Of a DNA stretch of 64,000 bases, positions 42,811 through 51,717 are shown in pieces. Within the stretch, counting starts at the first letter, position 1; every line of letters begins with the position of its first letter. The stretch comes from Pseudomonas canadensis. GTDB lineage: Bacteria; Pseudomonadota; Gammaproteobacteria; Pseudomonadales; Pseudomonadaceae. The DNA lies in contig NZ_KI628539.1 in assembly GCF_000503215.1 (NCBI RefSeq), positions 124,001 through 188,000 of the forward strand, written 5' to 3'. The position numbers were made by a program, and so were the translations under genes. Under the pieces are notes generated by a model. It saw only the letters and a program-made list of their open reading frames with translations, had not been told where the DNA came from and did no database searches.

Positions 42811-43527
42811 TTAAGACGGACGCAACCCGCGTTCCAGCCAGAGGCGGCTGGCCATGGTCACCAGACCGTCGAGCAGCAATGCCAGCAACGCGGTGCACGC
42901 GGCGCCAAGCAGCAATTGCGGCTGATTGTTCAGGGCGATGCCGGGGAAGATCAGGCTGCCCAGGCTGTTGGCGCCGATCAGGAAAGCCAGCGGGGCGGTC
43001 CCCACGTTGATCGCCAGGGCCACGCGCACACCGCCGATGATGATCGGTACGGCGTTGGGCAATTCCACGCGAAACAGCACCTGGCGCGGCGTCATGCCGA
43101 TGCCGGTGGCGGCTTCTTTCAGTGAGCCTTGAACGTTTTTGAGGCCTTCGTAGGTGTTGCGCACAATGGGCAGCAACGAGGCGAGGAACAGCGCGAAGAT
43201 CGCCGGGCCACTGCCAATGCCGAGGACGCCGAGGGCGATGGCCAGTACGGCCAGGGGAGGGACGGTGTTGCCGATGTTGAAGATTTGCATGAAGCGTTCT
43301 GCGCGCCCGACCATGTGCGGTCGGCTGAGCAGGATACCGGCGGGGATGCCCACAATGAGGGCGGCCAGCATGGAGACAAGAACGAGGATCAGATGAGCTT
43401 GCAGGTAAAACAACAAATCGTCGCGGTACAGTTCGATCGTGTTGATGCCGATCCAGTGGACCAGCAGGGCCAAGAGGGCGACGACAACCGCTCCTCCTAT
43501 CAGCCCTTTGCCATAGCGAATAGCCAC
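42811..43527 (-). CDS. Osmoprotectant ABC transporter permease, OpuCD-like
   Basis: 238 residues from GTG 43525-43527, preceded by GGAG at seven bases; the frame is open to 43563. Six membrane segments (GGAVVVALLALLVHWIG, LILVLVSMLAALIVGIPAGI, NTVPPLAVLAIALGVLGIG). ATPase-coupling motif EAATGIGMTPRQVLFRVELP. First gene of the operon; promoter expected in the 331-base gap shared with prfC. Confidence 0.91.
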   Translation of the reverse strand: MAIRYGKGLIGGAVVVALLALLVHWIGINTIELYRDDLLFYLQAHLILVLVSMLAALIVGIPAGILLSRPHMVGRAERFMQIFNIGNTVPPLAVLAIALGVLGIGSGPAIFALFLASLLPIVRNTYEGLKNVQGSLKEAATGIGMTPRQVLFRVELPNAVPIIIGGVRVALAINVGTAPLAFLIGANSLGSLIFPGIALNNQPQLLLGAACTALLALLLDGLVTMASRLWLERGLRPS

Positions 43528-43680
43528 AGGCGGACTCCTTTTTTCTTTTGTCGGCGAACACATTTCCGAGCGGCAATGCCATTCCTGGCTGTCGGCGAAT
43601 GAGTTCGCGAAAAGCAGCTCGCCGATACCGGCAACGCGGTATGCGATCGAGCCATGAGCGCAGCCTCGTCAGGCTAACTT

Positions 43681-43747
43681 GCTGATTTATCAGCCCCTGT
43701 TCCGAGTGCGGCAGCAGGGGAGTGGACGTCTCTACCTTTTAAAAGGT
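43681..43747. promoter_or_regulatory. Cluster of dyads in the opuC/prfC divergent gap
   Basis: GCTGATTTATCAGC (43681-43694) is a dyad with a two-base centre. A hairpin CCCCTG...CAGGGG follows at about 43695-43720. ACCTTTTAAAAGGT (43734-43747) is a perfect 14-base palindrome. They could be operators for the osmoprotectant operon or prfC. The rest of the 43528-43858 gap shows only the prfC -10. Confidence 0.4.
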
Positions 43748-43814
43748 TCCACACTTGGCAGCAATTAGCCACCCCCAATCGGGTGAACGGTGGTCCGGCC
43801 CCTGGGGTTTGCGC

Positions 43815-43820
43815 TATACT
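43815..43820 (+). promoter_or_regulatory. Candidate prfC -10 box
   Basis: TATACT 39 bases before the prfC ATG, followed by a GC-rich start region. No good -35 is seen at 17 bases. Confidence 0.45.
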
Positions 43821-43858
43821 CGCCGCCCTTTTTTGACTCACCTGCCAGGCGATTTCCC

Positions 43859-45442
43859 ATGACCCACCAGGCCGCCGAAGTCGCGAAACGCCGCACTTTC
43901 GCCATTATTTCCCACCCCGATGCCGGTAAAACCACCATCACCGAGAAGCTCTTGCTGATGGGCAAGGCAATCGCGGTGGCCGGCACGGTGAAATCCCGCA
44001 AATCCGACCGCCATGCCACCTCCGACTGGATGGAAATGGAAAAACAACGGGGTATCTCCATTACCACGTCGGTCATGCAGTTCCCGTATCGCGACCACAT
44101 GGTCAACCTGCTTGATACCCCGGGCCACGAAGACTTCTCCGAAGACACCTACCGCACCCTGACCGCGGTGGACTCGGCGTTGATGGTCCTCGACGGCGGT
44201 AAAGGCGTCGAGCCACGTACCATTGCGCTGATGGACGTGTGCCGTCTGCGTGACACGCCCATCGTCAGCTTCATCAACAAACTCGACCGCGACATCCGCG
44301 ACCCGATCGAACTGTTGGACGAAATCGAAGCCGTCCTGAAGATCAAGGCTGCGCCTATCACCTGGCCGATCGGTTGCTATCGCGACTTCAAGGGCGTGTA
44401 CCACCTGGCCGACGACTACATCATTGTCTACACCGCCGGCCACGGTCATGAGCGCACCGAAACCAAGATCATCGAGAAACTCGACTCCGACGAAGCCCGC
44501 GCCCACCTGGGTGACGAGTACGACCGCTTTGTCGATCAGCTGGAACTGGTGCAGGGCGCCTGTCATGAGTTCAACCAGCAGGAATTCCTCGACGGCCAGT
44601 TGACCCCGGTGTTCTTTGGTACGGCCCTGGGCAACTTCGGTGTCGACCATGTGCTGGACGCCGTGGTGGATTGGGCTCCACGCCCATTGGCCCGTGTCGC
44701 CAACGAGCGCACCGTAGAACCGGTCGAAGAGAAATTCACCGGCTTCGTGTTCAAGATCCAAGCGAACATGGACCCAAAACACCGCGACCGTATCGCCTTC
44801 ATGCGCATCTGCTCCGGCAAATACGAAAAAGGCATGAAGATGCGCCACGTGCGTACCGGCAAGGACGTACGCATCGGCGACGCCTTGACGTTCTTCTCCT
44901 CCGAGCGTGAACAGCTCGAAGAAGCCTACGCCGGCGACATCATCGGCCTGCACAACCATGGCACCATCCAGATCGGCGACACCTTCACCGAAGGCGAAGC
45001 CCTGGGCTTCACCGGTATCCCGCACTTCGCCCCGGAACTGTTCCGTCGCGTTCGCCTGCGCGACCCGCTGAAATCCAAGCAACTGCGCCAGGGCCTGCAG
45101 CAATTGGCGGAAGAGGGGGCCACCCAAGTGTTCTTCCCGGAGCGCAGCAACGACATCATCCTCGGCGCCGTCGGCGTGCTGCAGTTCGACGTGGTCGCCA
45201 GCCGCTTGAAAGAGGAATACAAGGTTGAGTGCTCGTATGAGCCGATCACCGTGTACTCCGCACGCTGGATCGATTGCAGCGATAAGAAGAAGTTGGAAGA
45301 GTTCTCCAACAAGGCTGTGGAAAACCTCGCGGTCGACGGCGGTGGTCATCTGACTTACCTGGCGCCGACGCGGGTGAACCTGGCGTTGATGGAAGAGCGC
45401 TGGCCGGATGTGAAATTCCGTGCGACCCGTGAGCACCATTAA
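43859..45442 (+). CDS. prfC: Peptide chain release factor 3
   Basis: Translational GTPase that recycles RF1/RF2 after termination. 527 residues from ATG 43859 (MTHQAAEVAKRRTFAIISHP); 23 upstream codons include the promoter and are not coding. G motifs: G1 HPDAGKTT at about 19-26, G2 region RGISITTS, G3 DTPGHEDF, G4 NKLDRD. RF3-specific domains III-IV follow. A terminator follows the gene. Confidence 0.97.
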   Translation: MTHQAAEVAKRRTFAIISHPDAGKTTITEKLLLMGKAIAVAGTVKSRKSDRHATSDWMEMEKQRGISITTSVMQFPYRDHMVNLLDTPGHEDFSEDTYRTLTAVDSALMVLDGGKGVEPRTIALMDVCRLRDTPIVSFINKLDRDIRDPIELLDEIEAVLKIKAAPITWPIGCYRDFKGVYHLADDYIIVYTAGHGHERTETKIIEKLDSDEARAHLGDEYDRFVDQLELVQGACHEFNQQEFLDGQLTPVFFGTALGNFGVDHVLDAVVDWAPRPLARVANERTVEPVEEKFTGFVFKIQANMDPKHRDRIAFMRICSGKYEKGMKMRHVRTGKDVRIGDALTFFSSEREQLEEAYAGDIIGLHNHGTIQIGDTFTEGEALGFTGIPHFAPELFRRVRLRDPLKSKQLRQGLQQLAEEGATQVFFPERSNDIILGAVGVLQFDVVASRLKEEYKVECSYEPITVYSARWIDCSDKKKLEEFSNKAVENLAVDGGGHLTYLAPTRVNLALMEERWPDVKFRATREHH

Positions 45443-45459
45443 GGTCTGAGCGGTAAAGA

Positions 45460-45494
45460 AAAGGGCGAAGCTGTTATGGCTTCGCCCTTTTTTG
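45460..45494 (+). terminator. Intrinsic terminator after prfC
   Basis: Stem AAAGGGCGAAGC / GCTTCGCCCTTT with a seven-base loop and a T-run, 18 bases after the stop. Confidence 0.92.
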
Positions 45495-45565
45495 TGGCGA
45501 GAGTGGCGTATCGGGTCTAGTTTTTTGGGGGCAGGATTTATCCACTGACTGAAAAGGAAAGCGCT

Positions 45566-45811
45566 GTGCCTAGTGTCAAACGCGTCATCTGCTGGATGCT
45601 GTTAGCTGGTATGGGGCTGTCCACGATCCCGGCACTGGCGGGCGCTGGAACTGCGCAATGGAAAGACACCGGCCCGGTCACCAAGAAAAAGCAACAAGAG
45701 GTCAACTCCGGCAGTTGGAAACCCCAAGCCCAGCCCGCGCCGAAGGAAGACCAGGAAAACCCCTACAACGAGGGTGAGGACAGTGAAACCTACGACGACG
45801 GCGAAACCTGA
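45566..45811 (+). CDS. Small secreted acidic protein, unknown function (1)
   Basis: 81 residues, GTG start at 45566 with AAAAGGAAA ahead. Signal peptide of about 25 residues (VICWMLLAGMGLSTIPALAG). The mature part is short, Lys/Gln-rich then strongly acidic (NPYNEGEDSETYDDGET), probably disordered and periplasmic. A second gene of the same design follows 96 bases later. No family recognised. GC and codon use look normal, and a ribosome site is present, supporting a real gene. Confidence 0.6.
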   Translation: MPSVKRVICWMLLAGMGLSTIPALAGAGTAQWKDTGPVTKKKQQEVNSGSWKPQAQPAPKEDQENPYNEGEDSETYDDGET

Positions 45812-45907
45812 CGTCTGGCGCAAACCCGGCATTGGGACTAGCGTCAAGGCTGGCAGCGGTAAACGGCTGTCGCGTGGGATCTACCTACTGACTGGACGGA
45901 ATCAACC

Positions 45908-46162
45908 ATGAGTATTTTTCAACGTGTAGTGCTGTTGATAAAGGTGCTGGTGCTGTTGTCGTTGGGGATGTCGTCGGCCTGGGCGCATAACCCGGTGAAG
46001 AGCGGTGTTGTGTCGTCGGGGCATAGCCAGGATTTGCAACTGGCCAAGTCCGAGGCGGAGCCTGGCGACAAGGGTCAGGGTGGCAGTGAGGACGACGATG
46101 ACTCCACCACCGACGAACCGGACAGCGATGATCCGGACGCTGAAGGCGACAGCCAGACGTAG
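45908..46162 (+). CDS. Small secreted acidic protein, unknown function (2)
   Basis: 84 residues, ATG 45908. Signal peptide (VVLLIKVLVLLSLGMSSAWA) then a mature part with an extreme acidic tail (EDDDDSTTDEPDSDDPDAEG). Same architecture as the preceding gene, although the mature sequences are not clearly alignable. Could bind divalent cations non-specifically; function unknown. It converges on the siderophore receptor gene. Confidence 0.6.
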   Translation: MSIFQRVVLLIKVLVLLSLGMSSAWAHNPVKSGVVSSGHSQDLQLAKSEAEPGDKGQGGSEDDDDSTTDEPDSDDPDAEGDSQT

Positions 46163-46171
46163 TCACAGCCA

Positions 46172-46200
46172 GAAACGAAACCGCCCGGTTAGCCGGGCGG
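46172..46200 (-). terminator. Terminator of the enterobactin-type receptor gene
   Basis: Stem CCGCCCGG / CCGGGCGG around TTAG. Read on the minus strand it is followed by TTTCGTTTC. It lies 29 bases past the receptor stop and 19 bases past the convergent small gene. Confidence 0.75.
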
Positions 46201-46228
46201 AGTCAGTTATGTGCTCGCTGTGTTTCGA

Positions 46229-48487
46229 TCAGAACGATGTAGTGACCGAGGCGAAGTAAGCGCGGCCGGGTTCGTTGTAGGTCTGGGCACCTGCGTCCTC
46301 GGCATTGCCTTTGCGATACAGGCGCTTGTCCAGCAGGTTGTTGATACCGATGCGTACGCTGAGGTTTTTGTTGAACTCATAACCGCTGCTCAAGCCCATC
46401 AACCCGTACGGGTCGACATCCTGTTGGGCGCTGCGATCGTAGCTGCTGGCGCTGCGTGAGTTGAGCGTCGGAGATTCCTGCTTGCCGTAATAGGTACCGC
46501 TGACCTGGAACGAAAGTTTGTCGGTGGCTTGCCAGTCCAGCGTGGTGTTGACGGTGTACTTGGGAATGATGCTCAGCGGCTCGCCGGTGTCTTTGTCCTT
46601 GGAATCAATCATGTAGGTCAGGTTGGTGTTCCAGTCCAGATCGTTGCGCAGGCTCACGAACAGGTTGCCCTCGACCCCCTGCACCAGAGCCGGCCCGCTG
46701 TTTTCCCATTGCAGGACGCGACGGCCATTGGCCAGGCGGAACGCCGCCTCGTTGCTGGCATTGATCTTGTTCTTGTAGTCATTGCGGAAGTAGGTCGCGC
46801 TGGTGCGCCAGGTGCCCTTGTCGTAGGCCAGGCCGATTTCCTTGTTGACGCTGATTTCCGGCTTCAGGTCCCGATTACCCACCAGGTAGCAGCCCCCCAG
46901 GTTGGCTTCGCTGGCGTTGCATCCGTTGCCACGGCTGTACAGCAAGTAGTTCGGGTTCGACTGGTACAGGTTGGGCGTCTTGTACGCCCGGGCGATACCG
47001 CCCTTGAGGCTCAACTCGTCGGTCAACTGGTGCGAGGCGTTGAGGCTGGGGCTCCAGTTGCCGCCAAACTCTTCGTGATCGTCGAAGCGCAGGCCGGGGG
47101 TGACGATGGTCTTGCTGCCCAACTCGATGTTGTCCTCGGCAAACAGTGCGTAGCTCGACGCGGTGGTCTTGGTGCTGTTGCGACTGACACCGGGGATGCC
47201 AGGCACGCCGCCGGTGCCCGGGTCATAGGTTTGCGGGCGCAACGAGCCCGGATCGTTCATCGACTCATAGAGGTATTCACTGCCCAGCGTCAGCACCTGC
47301 TCGGCGCCAAAGCTCAGTGGCAGGTTGACCTCTGCCGTAGCCCGGGTGTTGCGCAGGCGCGATTCGAAACGGCCTGCCGTGGCGGAAGGCGCGCCTTCGC
47401 CGGAGCCGGCCAAGCCTTCATTGAGACGCTCGTTGCGGGTCAGGTCGTGAGTCAACGAGGCGAGGGTGGAACCCCAGTCAAATTCGCCGCGGTGAGTGGC
47501 GGAAAAGCTGCTGCGTTGGATCACACTGGTTTCCTTGCCCACCAAGCTGTCCACGAAGGTGCCACCGCCGTTGAGCATGGTGTCGCCGGCGAAGATGTTG
47601 CCCTGGCGGCTGTAGCTGGCTTCCAGGTCGAGGGTTTGCTCCGAGGTGAATTGCCAACTCAACAAGCCGTTGACGTCTTTGTTGCGCACGCCTTCGCGGC
47701 CGGCCACCAGCGAATCGGCCGTCGCTTGCTCGGTGCGGTTGATGTCGGAATCGTCGGCGTCGGTCTTGCTCAGGCCGCCGTAGACGCGAAACGCCAGGGA
47801 GTCGGTCAACGGGCCGCTGAGGTTGAAGTTGGTGCGCTTGCTCGCGCCTTCGGCGTCGTCTTCGGGAAATGAGGTGTAGGCGGTCAGCGAGCCGTGCAAT
47901 TGGTCGGTCGGTCGCTTGGTGATGATGTTGACCACCCCGCCCATGGCGCCCGAGCCGTAACGGGCGGCGGCCGGACCGCGCAGGATTTCGATGCGTTCGA
48001 CTTCTTCGGCCGGCACCCAGTTGGTTTCGCCACGGGTGTCGCGGTCACCGCTCCAGCCGTAACGCACGGCGTTGCGTGAGGTCGACGGCTTGCCATCGAT
48101 CAGGATCAGGGTGTTTTCCGGGCCCATGCCGCGCAGGTCGATCTGACGGTTGTTGCCACGGCTGCCGCTGGAACTGTTGCCGGTCAGGTTGACGCCCGGC
48201 TCGCGACGGATGATGTCCGACAGGTCATTGGTGGGCGGGCGCTTCTTGATGTCCTCGGCGGTGATGATCGACACGCCGGGGGCTTGTTTGAGTTCTTCTG
48301 CCGCCGTCCCGAGTACGCGGGTGACTTCCAGCTCCAAGGCCTGTGGCGTGCCGTCTACGGGGAGGTCTGTCGCTTCGATCGGTACTTTGTCGCGTTCTCT
48401 TTCCACGGTATCCGCCAGCAGGGCAGGCGAGGAGAAGGCAGCGATAAACGCCAGGGAGAAATGGCTGAGCCTGAATCGAGACGACAT
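46229..48487 (-). CDS. TonB-dependent enterobactin-type siderophore receptor (PfeA/FepA family)
   Basis: 752 residues from ATG 48485-48487; GTG 48493 two codons upstream is closer to AAGGA and equally possible. Signal peptide near residues 1-27 (SLAFIAAFSSPALLA). The plug has PGVSIITAEDIKKRPPTNDL and the FepA-type signatures GNNRQIDLRGMGPENTLILIDGKP and GETNWVPAEEVERIEILRGP. The barrel ends in Phe (FASVTTSF). Expected role: uptake of ferric enterobactin made by other bacteria. No pfeRS two-component genes are adjacent; control is likely by Fur. Confidence 0.92.
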   Translation of the reverse strand: MSSRFRLSHFSLAFIAAFSSPALLADTVERERDKVPIEATDLPVDGTPQALELEVTRVLGTAAEELKQAPGVSIITAEDIKKRPPTNDLSDIIRREPGVNLTGNSSSGSRGNNRQIDLRGMGPENTLILIDGKPSTSRNAVRYGWSGDRDTRGETNWVPAEEVERIEILRGPAAARYGSGAMGGVVNIITKRPTDQLHGSLTAYTSFPEDDAEGASKRTNFNLSGPLTDSLAFRVYGGLSKTDADDSDINRTEQATADSLVAGREGVRNKDVNGLLSWQFTSEQTLDLEASYSRQGNIFAGDTMLNGGGTFVDSLVGKETSVIQRSSFSATHRGEFDWGSTLASLTHDLTRNERLNEGLAGSGEGAPSATAGRFESRLRNTRATAEVNLPLSFGAEQVLTLGSEYLYESMNDPGSLRPQTYDPGTGGVPGIPGVSRNSTKTTASSYALFAEDNIELGSKTIVTPGLRFDDHEEFGGNWSPSLNASHQLTDELSLKGGIARAYKTPNLYQSNPNYLLYSRGNGCNASEANLGGCYLVGNRDLKPEISVNKEIGLAYDKGTWRTSATYFRNDYKNKINASNEAAFRLANGRRVLQWENSGPALVQGVEGNLFVSLRNDLDWNTNLTYMIDSKDKDTGEPLSIIPKYTVNTTLDWQATDKLSFQVSGTYYGKQESPTLNSRSASSYDRSAQQDVDPYGLMGLSSGYEFNKNLSVRIGINNLLDKRLYRKGNAEDAGAQTYNEPGRAYFASVTTSF

Positions 48488-48585
48488 GTCCACAAAGTCC
48501 TTTAGGGAGGGGCAGTTGAACGAGATGCGCCTGAGTCGCCGTCTTGCAGCGAACGTGTCTTCAGGCGCTCTCCATGCGCCGGAAT

Positions 48586-48604
48586 GGTATTGATTCTCAA
48601 ATAA
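48586..48604 (-). promoter_or_regulatory. Fur-like box before the enterobactin-type receptor
   Basis: Minus strand TTATTTGAGAATCAATACC, core TGAGAATCA, 12 of 19 Fur consensus positions, about 100 bases before the gene. It shares 15 identical bases with the piuC site. The remaining 358-base gap is AT-rich leader plus the dppF terminator. Confidence 0.65.
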
Positions 48605-48769
48605 AAGTAAATTGCATTTACAATCTATACACTTTCAAAATAGTGTTTTTCTCATGTTTTCAAGGCGCAAGCCCCCTAGAACCAAGGGATTTGAATGTGT
48701 GTTTTTTGTTACAAATTGATCGTTGAGCCGCTGCGACCGCCCCTGCCTGACGCTCTGTTTGCGCCCCAC

Positions 48770-48823
48770 AAAAACGAAAAAGCCCCTCCGGCCAGACTGA
48801 TGCGCAATCTGGCGGGAAGGGCT
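48770..48823 (-). terminator. Terminator of the dpp operon
   Basis: Minus strand stem AGCCCTTCCCGCCAGA pairs with TCTGGCCGGAGGGGCT (small mismatches), followed by TTTTCGTTTTTG, 23 bases after the dppF stop. Confidence 0.85.
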
Positions 48824-48845
48824 GTGGAACGCTGTGAAACTGAGC

Positions 48846-49817
48846 TTAAGCCACGAACTGCTCCGCATAGTGGCAAGCCACCTGACGGTTATCCAACGCA
48901 CGCAGCTGCGGCTCTTCGCTGCTGCACCGCGCGGTCGCATACGGGCAGCGCTTATGGAAGGCGCAGCCAGGCGGCGGGTTCATCGGGTTGGGCAGTTCGC
49001 CGACAATCTTGATCTTCGGCTTGTTCGGGTCCGGGTGGATGGTCGGGGTGGCCGACAGCAGCGCCTGGGTATAGGGGTGCAGCGGGCGTGCGTAGATGTC
49101 TTCCTTGGGGCCCACTTCCACCGGGCGGCCGAGGTACATCACCATCACGTCATCGGCGACGTGCTGCACCACCGCCAGGTTGTGGGAGATGAACACGTAG
49201 GCCGTGTTGAACTCCTGCTGCAGGTCCATGAACAGGTTGAGCACCTGGGCCTGGATCGACACGTCCAGTGCGGAGGTGGGTTCATCCGCCACCAGCACTT
49301 TGGGTTGCAGCATCATGGCGCGGGCCAGGGCGATTCGCTGGCGCTGGCCACCGGAGAACATGTGCGGGTAGCGCTGATAGTGCTCGGGGCGCAGGCCCAC
49401 TTGCTTCATCATCGCCTGCACTTTCTCGCGGCGCTCGGCGGCGGACAGGTTGGTGTTGATCAGCAGCGGCTCGCCGAGTTGATCACCGACTTTCTGGCGT
49501 GGGTTCAGCGAGGCGTACGGGCTCTGGAACACCATCTGCACGTCTTTGCGCAGTTGCTTGCGCTGGGCCTTGTCGGCGCCGGCCACTTCCTGGCCGGCGA
49601 TTTTCAAGGAGCCGGAAGACGGCTCTTCAATCAATGTGAGCGCACGGGCCAAGGTGGATTTGCCGCAACCCGACTCGCCTACCACTGCGAGGGTCTTGCC
49701 GGCTTCCAGCTCAAAGGACACGCCGTTGAGTGCACGCACCAAAGCGTGGCCCTTGAACAGGCCACGGGACACTTCGTAGTGACGGGTCAGGTCGCGGGCG
49801 GTAAGAACGACGGCCAT
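48846..49817 (-). CDS. dppF: Dipeptide ABC transporter ATPase DppF
   Basis: 323 residues. ABC domain with Walker A GESGCGKST, signature FSGGQRQRIALARAM and Walker B LVADEPTSALD. The oligopeptide-type C-terminal Cys-containing region (NPMNPPPGCAFHKRCPYATARC) is typical of DppF/OppF and can hold an Fe-S cluster in relatives. Its ATG shares one base with the dppD stop (TAATG). Partner of DppD at the cytoplasmic face of DppBC. Last gene of the operon. Confidence 0.95.
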   Translation of the reverse strand: MAVVLTARDLTRHYEVSRGLFKGHALVRALNGVSFELEAGKTLAVVGESGCGKSTLARALTLIEEPSSGSLKIAGQEVAGADKAQRKQLRKDVQMVFQSPYASLNPRQKVGDQLGEPLLINTNLSAAERREKVQAMMKQVGLRPEHYQRYPHMFSGGQRQRIALARAMMLQPKVLVADEPTSALDVSIQAQVLNLFMDLQQEFNTAYVFISHNLAVVQHVADDVMVMYLGRPVEVGPKEDIYARPLHPYTQALLSATPTIHPDPNKPKIKIVGELPNPMNPPPGCAFHKRCPYATARCSSEEPQLRALDNRQVACHYAEQFVA

Positions 49818-50785
49818 TACGCCACCTCCTGGTTCAAGGGGTAGAAGCAGCGCGCAAGGCTGTTGGTTTTTGGATCAAGCCCCGGACGCTGGGCACGGCA
49901 GGAATCCTGCACATACGGGCAGCGCGGTGACAGCAGGCAACCCTGCGGGCGGTCATAACGACCTGGAACGATACCTGGCAGCGTCGCCAAACGCGTGGCG
50001 CCGAGGCTGTGCTCGGGGATCGCCTTGAGCAGCGCTTCGCTGTACGGGTGCGCCGGAATGTCGAACAGTTGCGGCACCTGGCCGACCTCAACCGCCTGGC
50101 CTGCGTACATCACGCACACACGCTGGGCGGTTTCCGCCACGACTGCAAGGTCGTGAGTGATCAGCACCAGGCCCATGTTCTGTTCTTTCTGCAACGCCAG
50201 CAGCAGTTCCATGATCTGCGCCTGGATGGTGACGTCCAGCGCCGTGGTCGGTTCGTCCGCGATCAGCAGTTTCGGCTCGCCGGCAATCGCCATGGCGATT
50301 GCCACACGCTGGCTCATGCCGCCGGACAGTTGGTGCGGGTAGGCATCCATACGGCTGGCAGCGCCTGGGATCTCCACTTTTTCCAACAGTTCGATGGCAC
50401 GCTTGCGCGCTTGTTTGCCGGACATTTTCAGGTGCAGGCGCAGCACTTCTTCAATCTGGAAACCCACGGTGTAGCTGGGGTTCAGCGCGGTCATCGGGTC
50501 CTGGAACACCATCGCCAGGTCTTTGCCGACGATCTGGCGGCGCTGGCGGTTGCTCAGCTTGAGCATGTCCTTGCCGTCGAAGTTCAGCGCGTCGGCGGTG
50601 ACGATGCCGGGATGCTCGATCAGGCCCATCAGCGCCATCATGGTCACGGATTTACCCGAACCCGACTCGCCAACGATCGCCAGTACTTCGCCTTTGTCGA
50701 CCGAAATGTCGAGGCCATCGACCACCGGAACGGCGGTCTTGTCGCCGAAGCGCACGTTGAGATTCTTGATTTCTAACAGTGACAT
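49817..50785 (-). CDS. dppD: Dipeptide ABC transporter ATPase DppD
   Basis: 322 residues from ATG 50783-50785 (MSLLEIKNLNVRFGDKT), with GAGGAGA ahead; 15 codons upstream are open but overlap dppC. Walker A GESGSGKSV, signature LSGGMSQRVAIAMAI, Walker B LLIADEPTTALD. The C-terminal CLLSPRCPYVQDSC region is of the oligopeptide type. Overlaps dppF by one base and follows dppC by 10 bases. Confidence 0.95.
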   Translation of the reverse strand: MSLLEIKNLNVRFGDKTAVPVVDGLDISVDKGEVLAIVGESGSGKSVTMMALMGLIEHPGIVTADALNFDGKDMLKLSNRQRRQIVGKDLAMVFQDPMTALNPSYTVGFQIEEVLRLHLKMSGKQARKRAIELLEKVEIPGAASRMDAYPHQLSGGMSQRVAIAMAIAGEPKLLIADEPTTALDVTIQAQIMELLLALQKEQNMGLVLITHDLAVVAETAQRVCVMYAGQAVEVGQVPQLFDIPAHPYSEALLKAIPEHSLGATRLATLPGIVPGRYDRPQGCLLSPRCPYVQDSCRAQRPGLDPKTNSLARCFYPLNQEVA

Positions 50786-50795
50786 GGGAATCTCC

Positions 50796-51713
50796 TCAGG
50801 CGGCGTTCTTGAGTTTCGGGTCCAGCGCATCGCGCAGGCCGTCGCCCATCAAGTTGATTGCCAGCACGCTGAGCAAAATGGTCAAACCAGGCAGGCTCAC
50901 CACCCACCAGGCGCGTTCGATGTAGTCACGGGCCGAGGCCAGCATGGTGCCCCACTCCGGGGTTGGCGGTTGTACGCCAAGGCCGAGGAAGCCCAGGGCC
51001 GCGGCATCGAGGATCGCCGAGGAGAAGCTCAAGGTGGCCTGTACGATCAGCGGCGCCATGCAGTTGGGCAGCACGGTGATGAACATCAGGCGTGGCAGGC
51101 CGGCGCCGGCGAGGCGGGCGGCGGTCACGTAGTCACGGTTCAGTTCGCCCATCACCGCAGCGCGGGTGAGACGGACGTAGGACGGCAGCGATACGATGGC
51201 GATGGCAATCACGGTGTTGATCAGGCCAGGGCCGAGGATCGCGACAATGGCGACAGCCAGCAGCAGCGACGGCAGGGCCAGCATGATGTCCATCAGGCGC
51301 ATGATGGTCGGACCGAGCAGGCGCGGGAAGAACCCGGCGAACAGACCCAGCAGGATCCCCGGAATCAGCGACATCACCACCGACGACAAACCGATCAGCA
51401 ACGACAGGCGCGAGCCCTGGATCAGGCGCGACAGCAAGTCACGGCCCAGTTCGTCGGTGCCGAGCAGGAATTGCATCTGCCCACCCTCCAGCCAGGCCGG
51501 CGGGGTCAGCAGGAAGTCGCGGTACTGCTCGCTTGGGTTATGCGGTGCAACCCACGGGGCAAAGATCGCGCAGAACACGATCAGCAACATGAACAGTAGG
51601 CCGGCAACCGCGCCTTTGTTCTTGGAGAAGGCTTGCCAGAATTCTTTGTACGGGGACGGGTACAGCAGGCTTTGATCGACTGCTGACACTTGAGTAGGTG
51701 TGGTCATGGTCAT
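50796..51713 (-). CDS. dppC: Dipeptide ABC transporter permease DppC
   Basis: 305 residues (ATG 51713; an in-frame ATG at 51707 is possible). N-terminal OppC-N segment (GAVAGLLFMLLIVFCAIFAPWV) and five further membrane segments. Coupling loop EYVTAAR-like sequence is RDYVTAARLAGAGLPRLMFI, which contacts the ATPases. ELGRDLLSRLIQGSRLSLLIG is the family signature. Four-base gap to dppB. Confidence 0.95.
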   Translation of the reverse strand: MTMTTPTQVSAVDQSLLYPSPYKEFWQAFSKNKGAVAGLLFMLLIVFCAIFAPWVAPHNPSEQYRDFLLTPPAWLEGGQMQFLLGTDELGRDLLSRLIQGSRLSLLIGLSSVVMSLIPGILLGLFAGFFPRLLGPTIMRLMDIMLALPSLLLAVAIVAILGPGLINTVIAIAIVSLPSYVRLTRAAVMGELNRDYVTAARLAGAGLPRLMFITVLPNCMAPLIVQATLSFSSAILDAAALGFLGLGVQPPTPEWGTMLASARDYIERAWWVVSLPGLTILLSVLAINLMGDGLRDALDPKLKNAA

Positions 51714-51717
51714 GATC

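Noticed and set aside
41897..43582. 561-codon ORF joining the osmoprotectant-binding protein with an upstream extension
   Set aside because: The upstream part is the OpuCD-like permease gene read in another frame; the binding protein starts at its own ATG 42790 with signal peptide and ribosome site.
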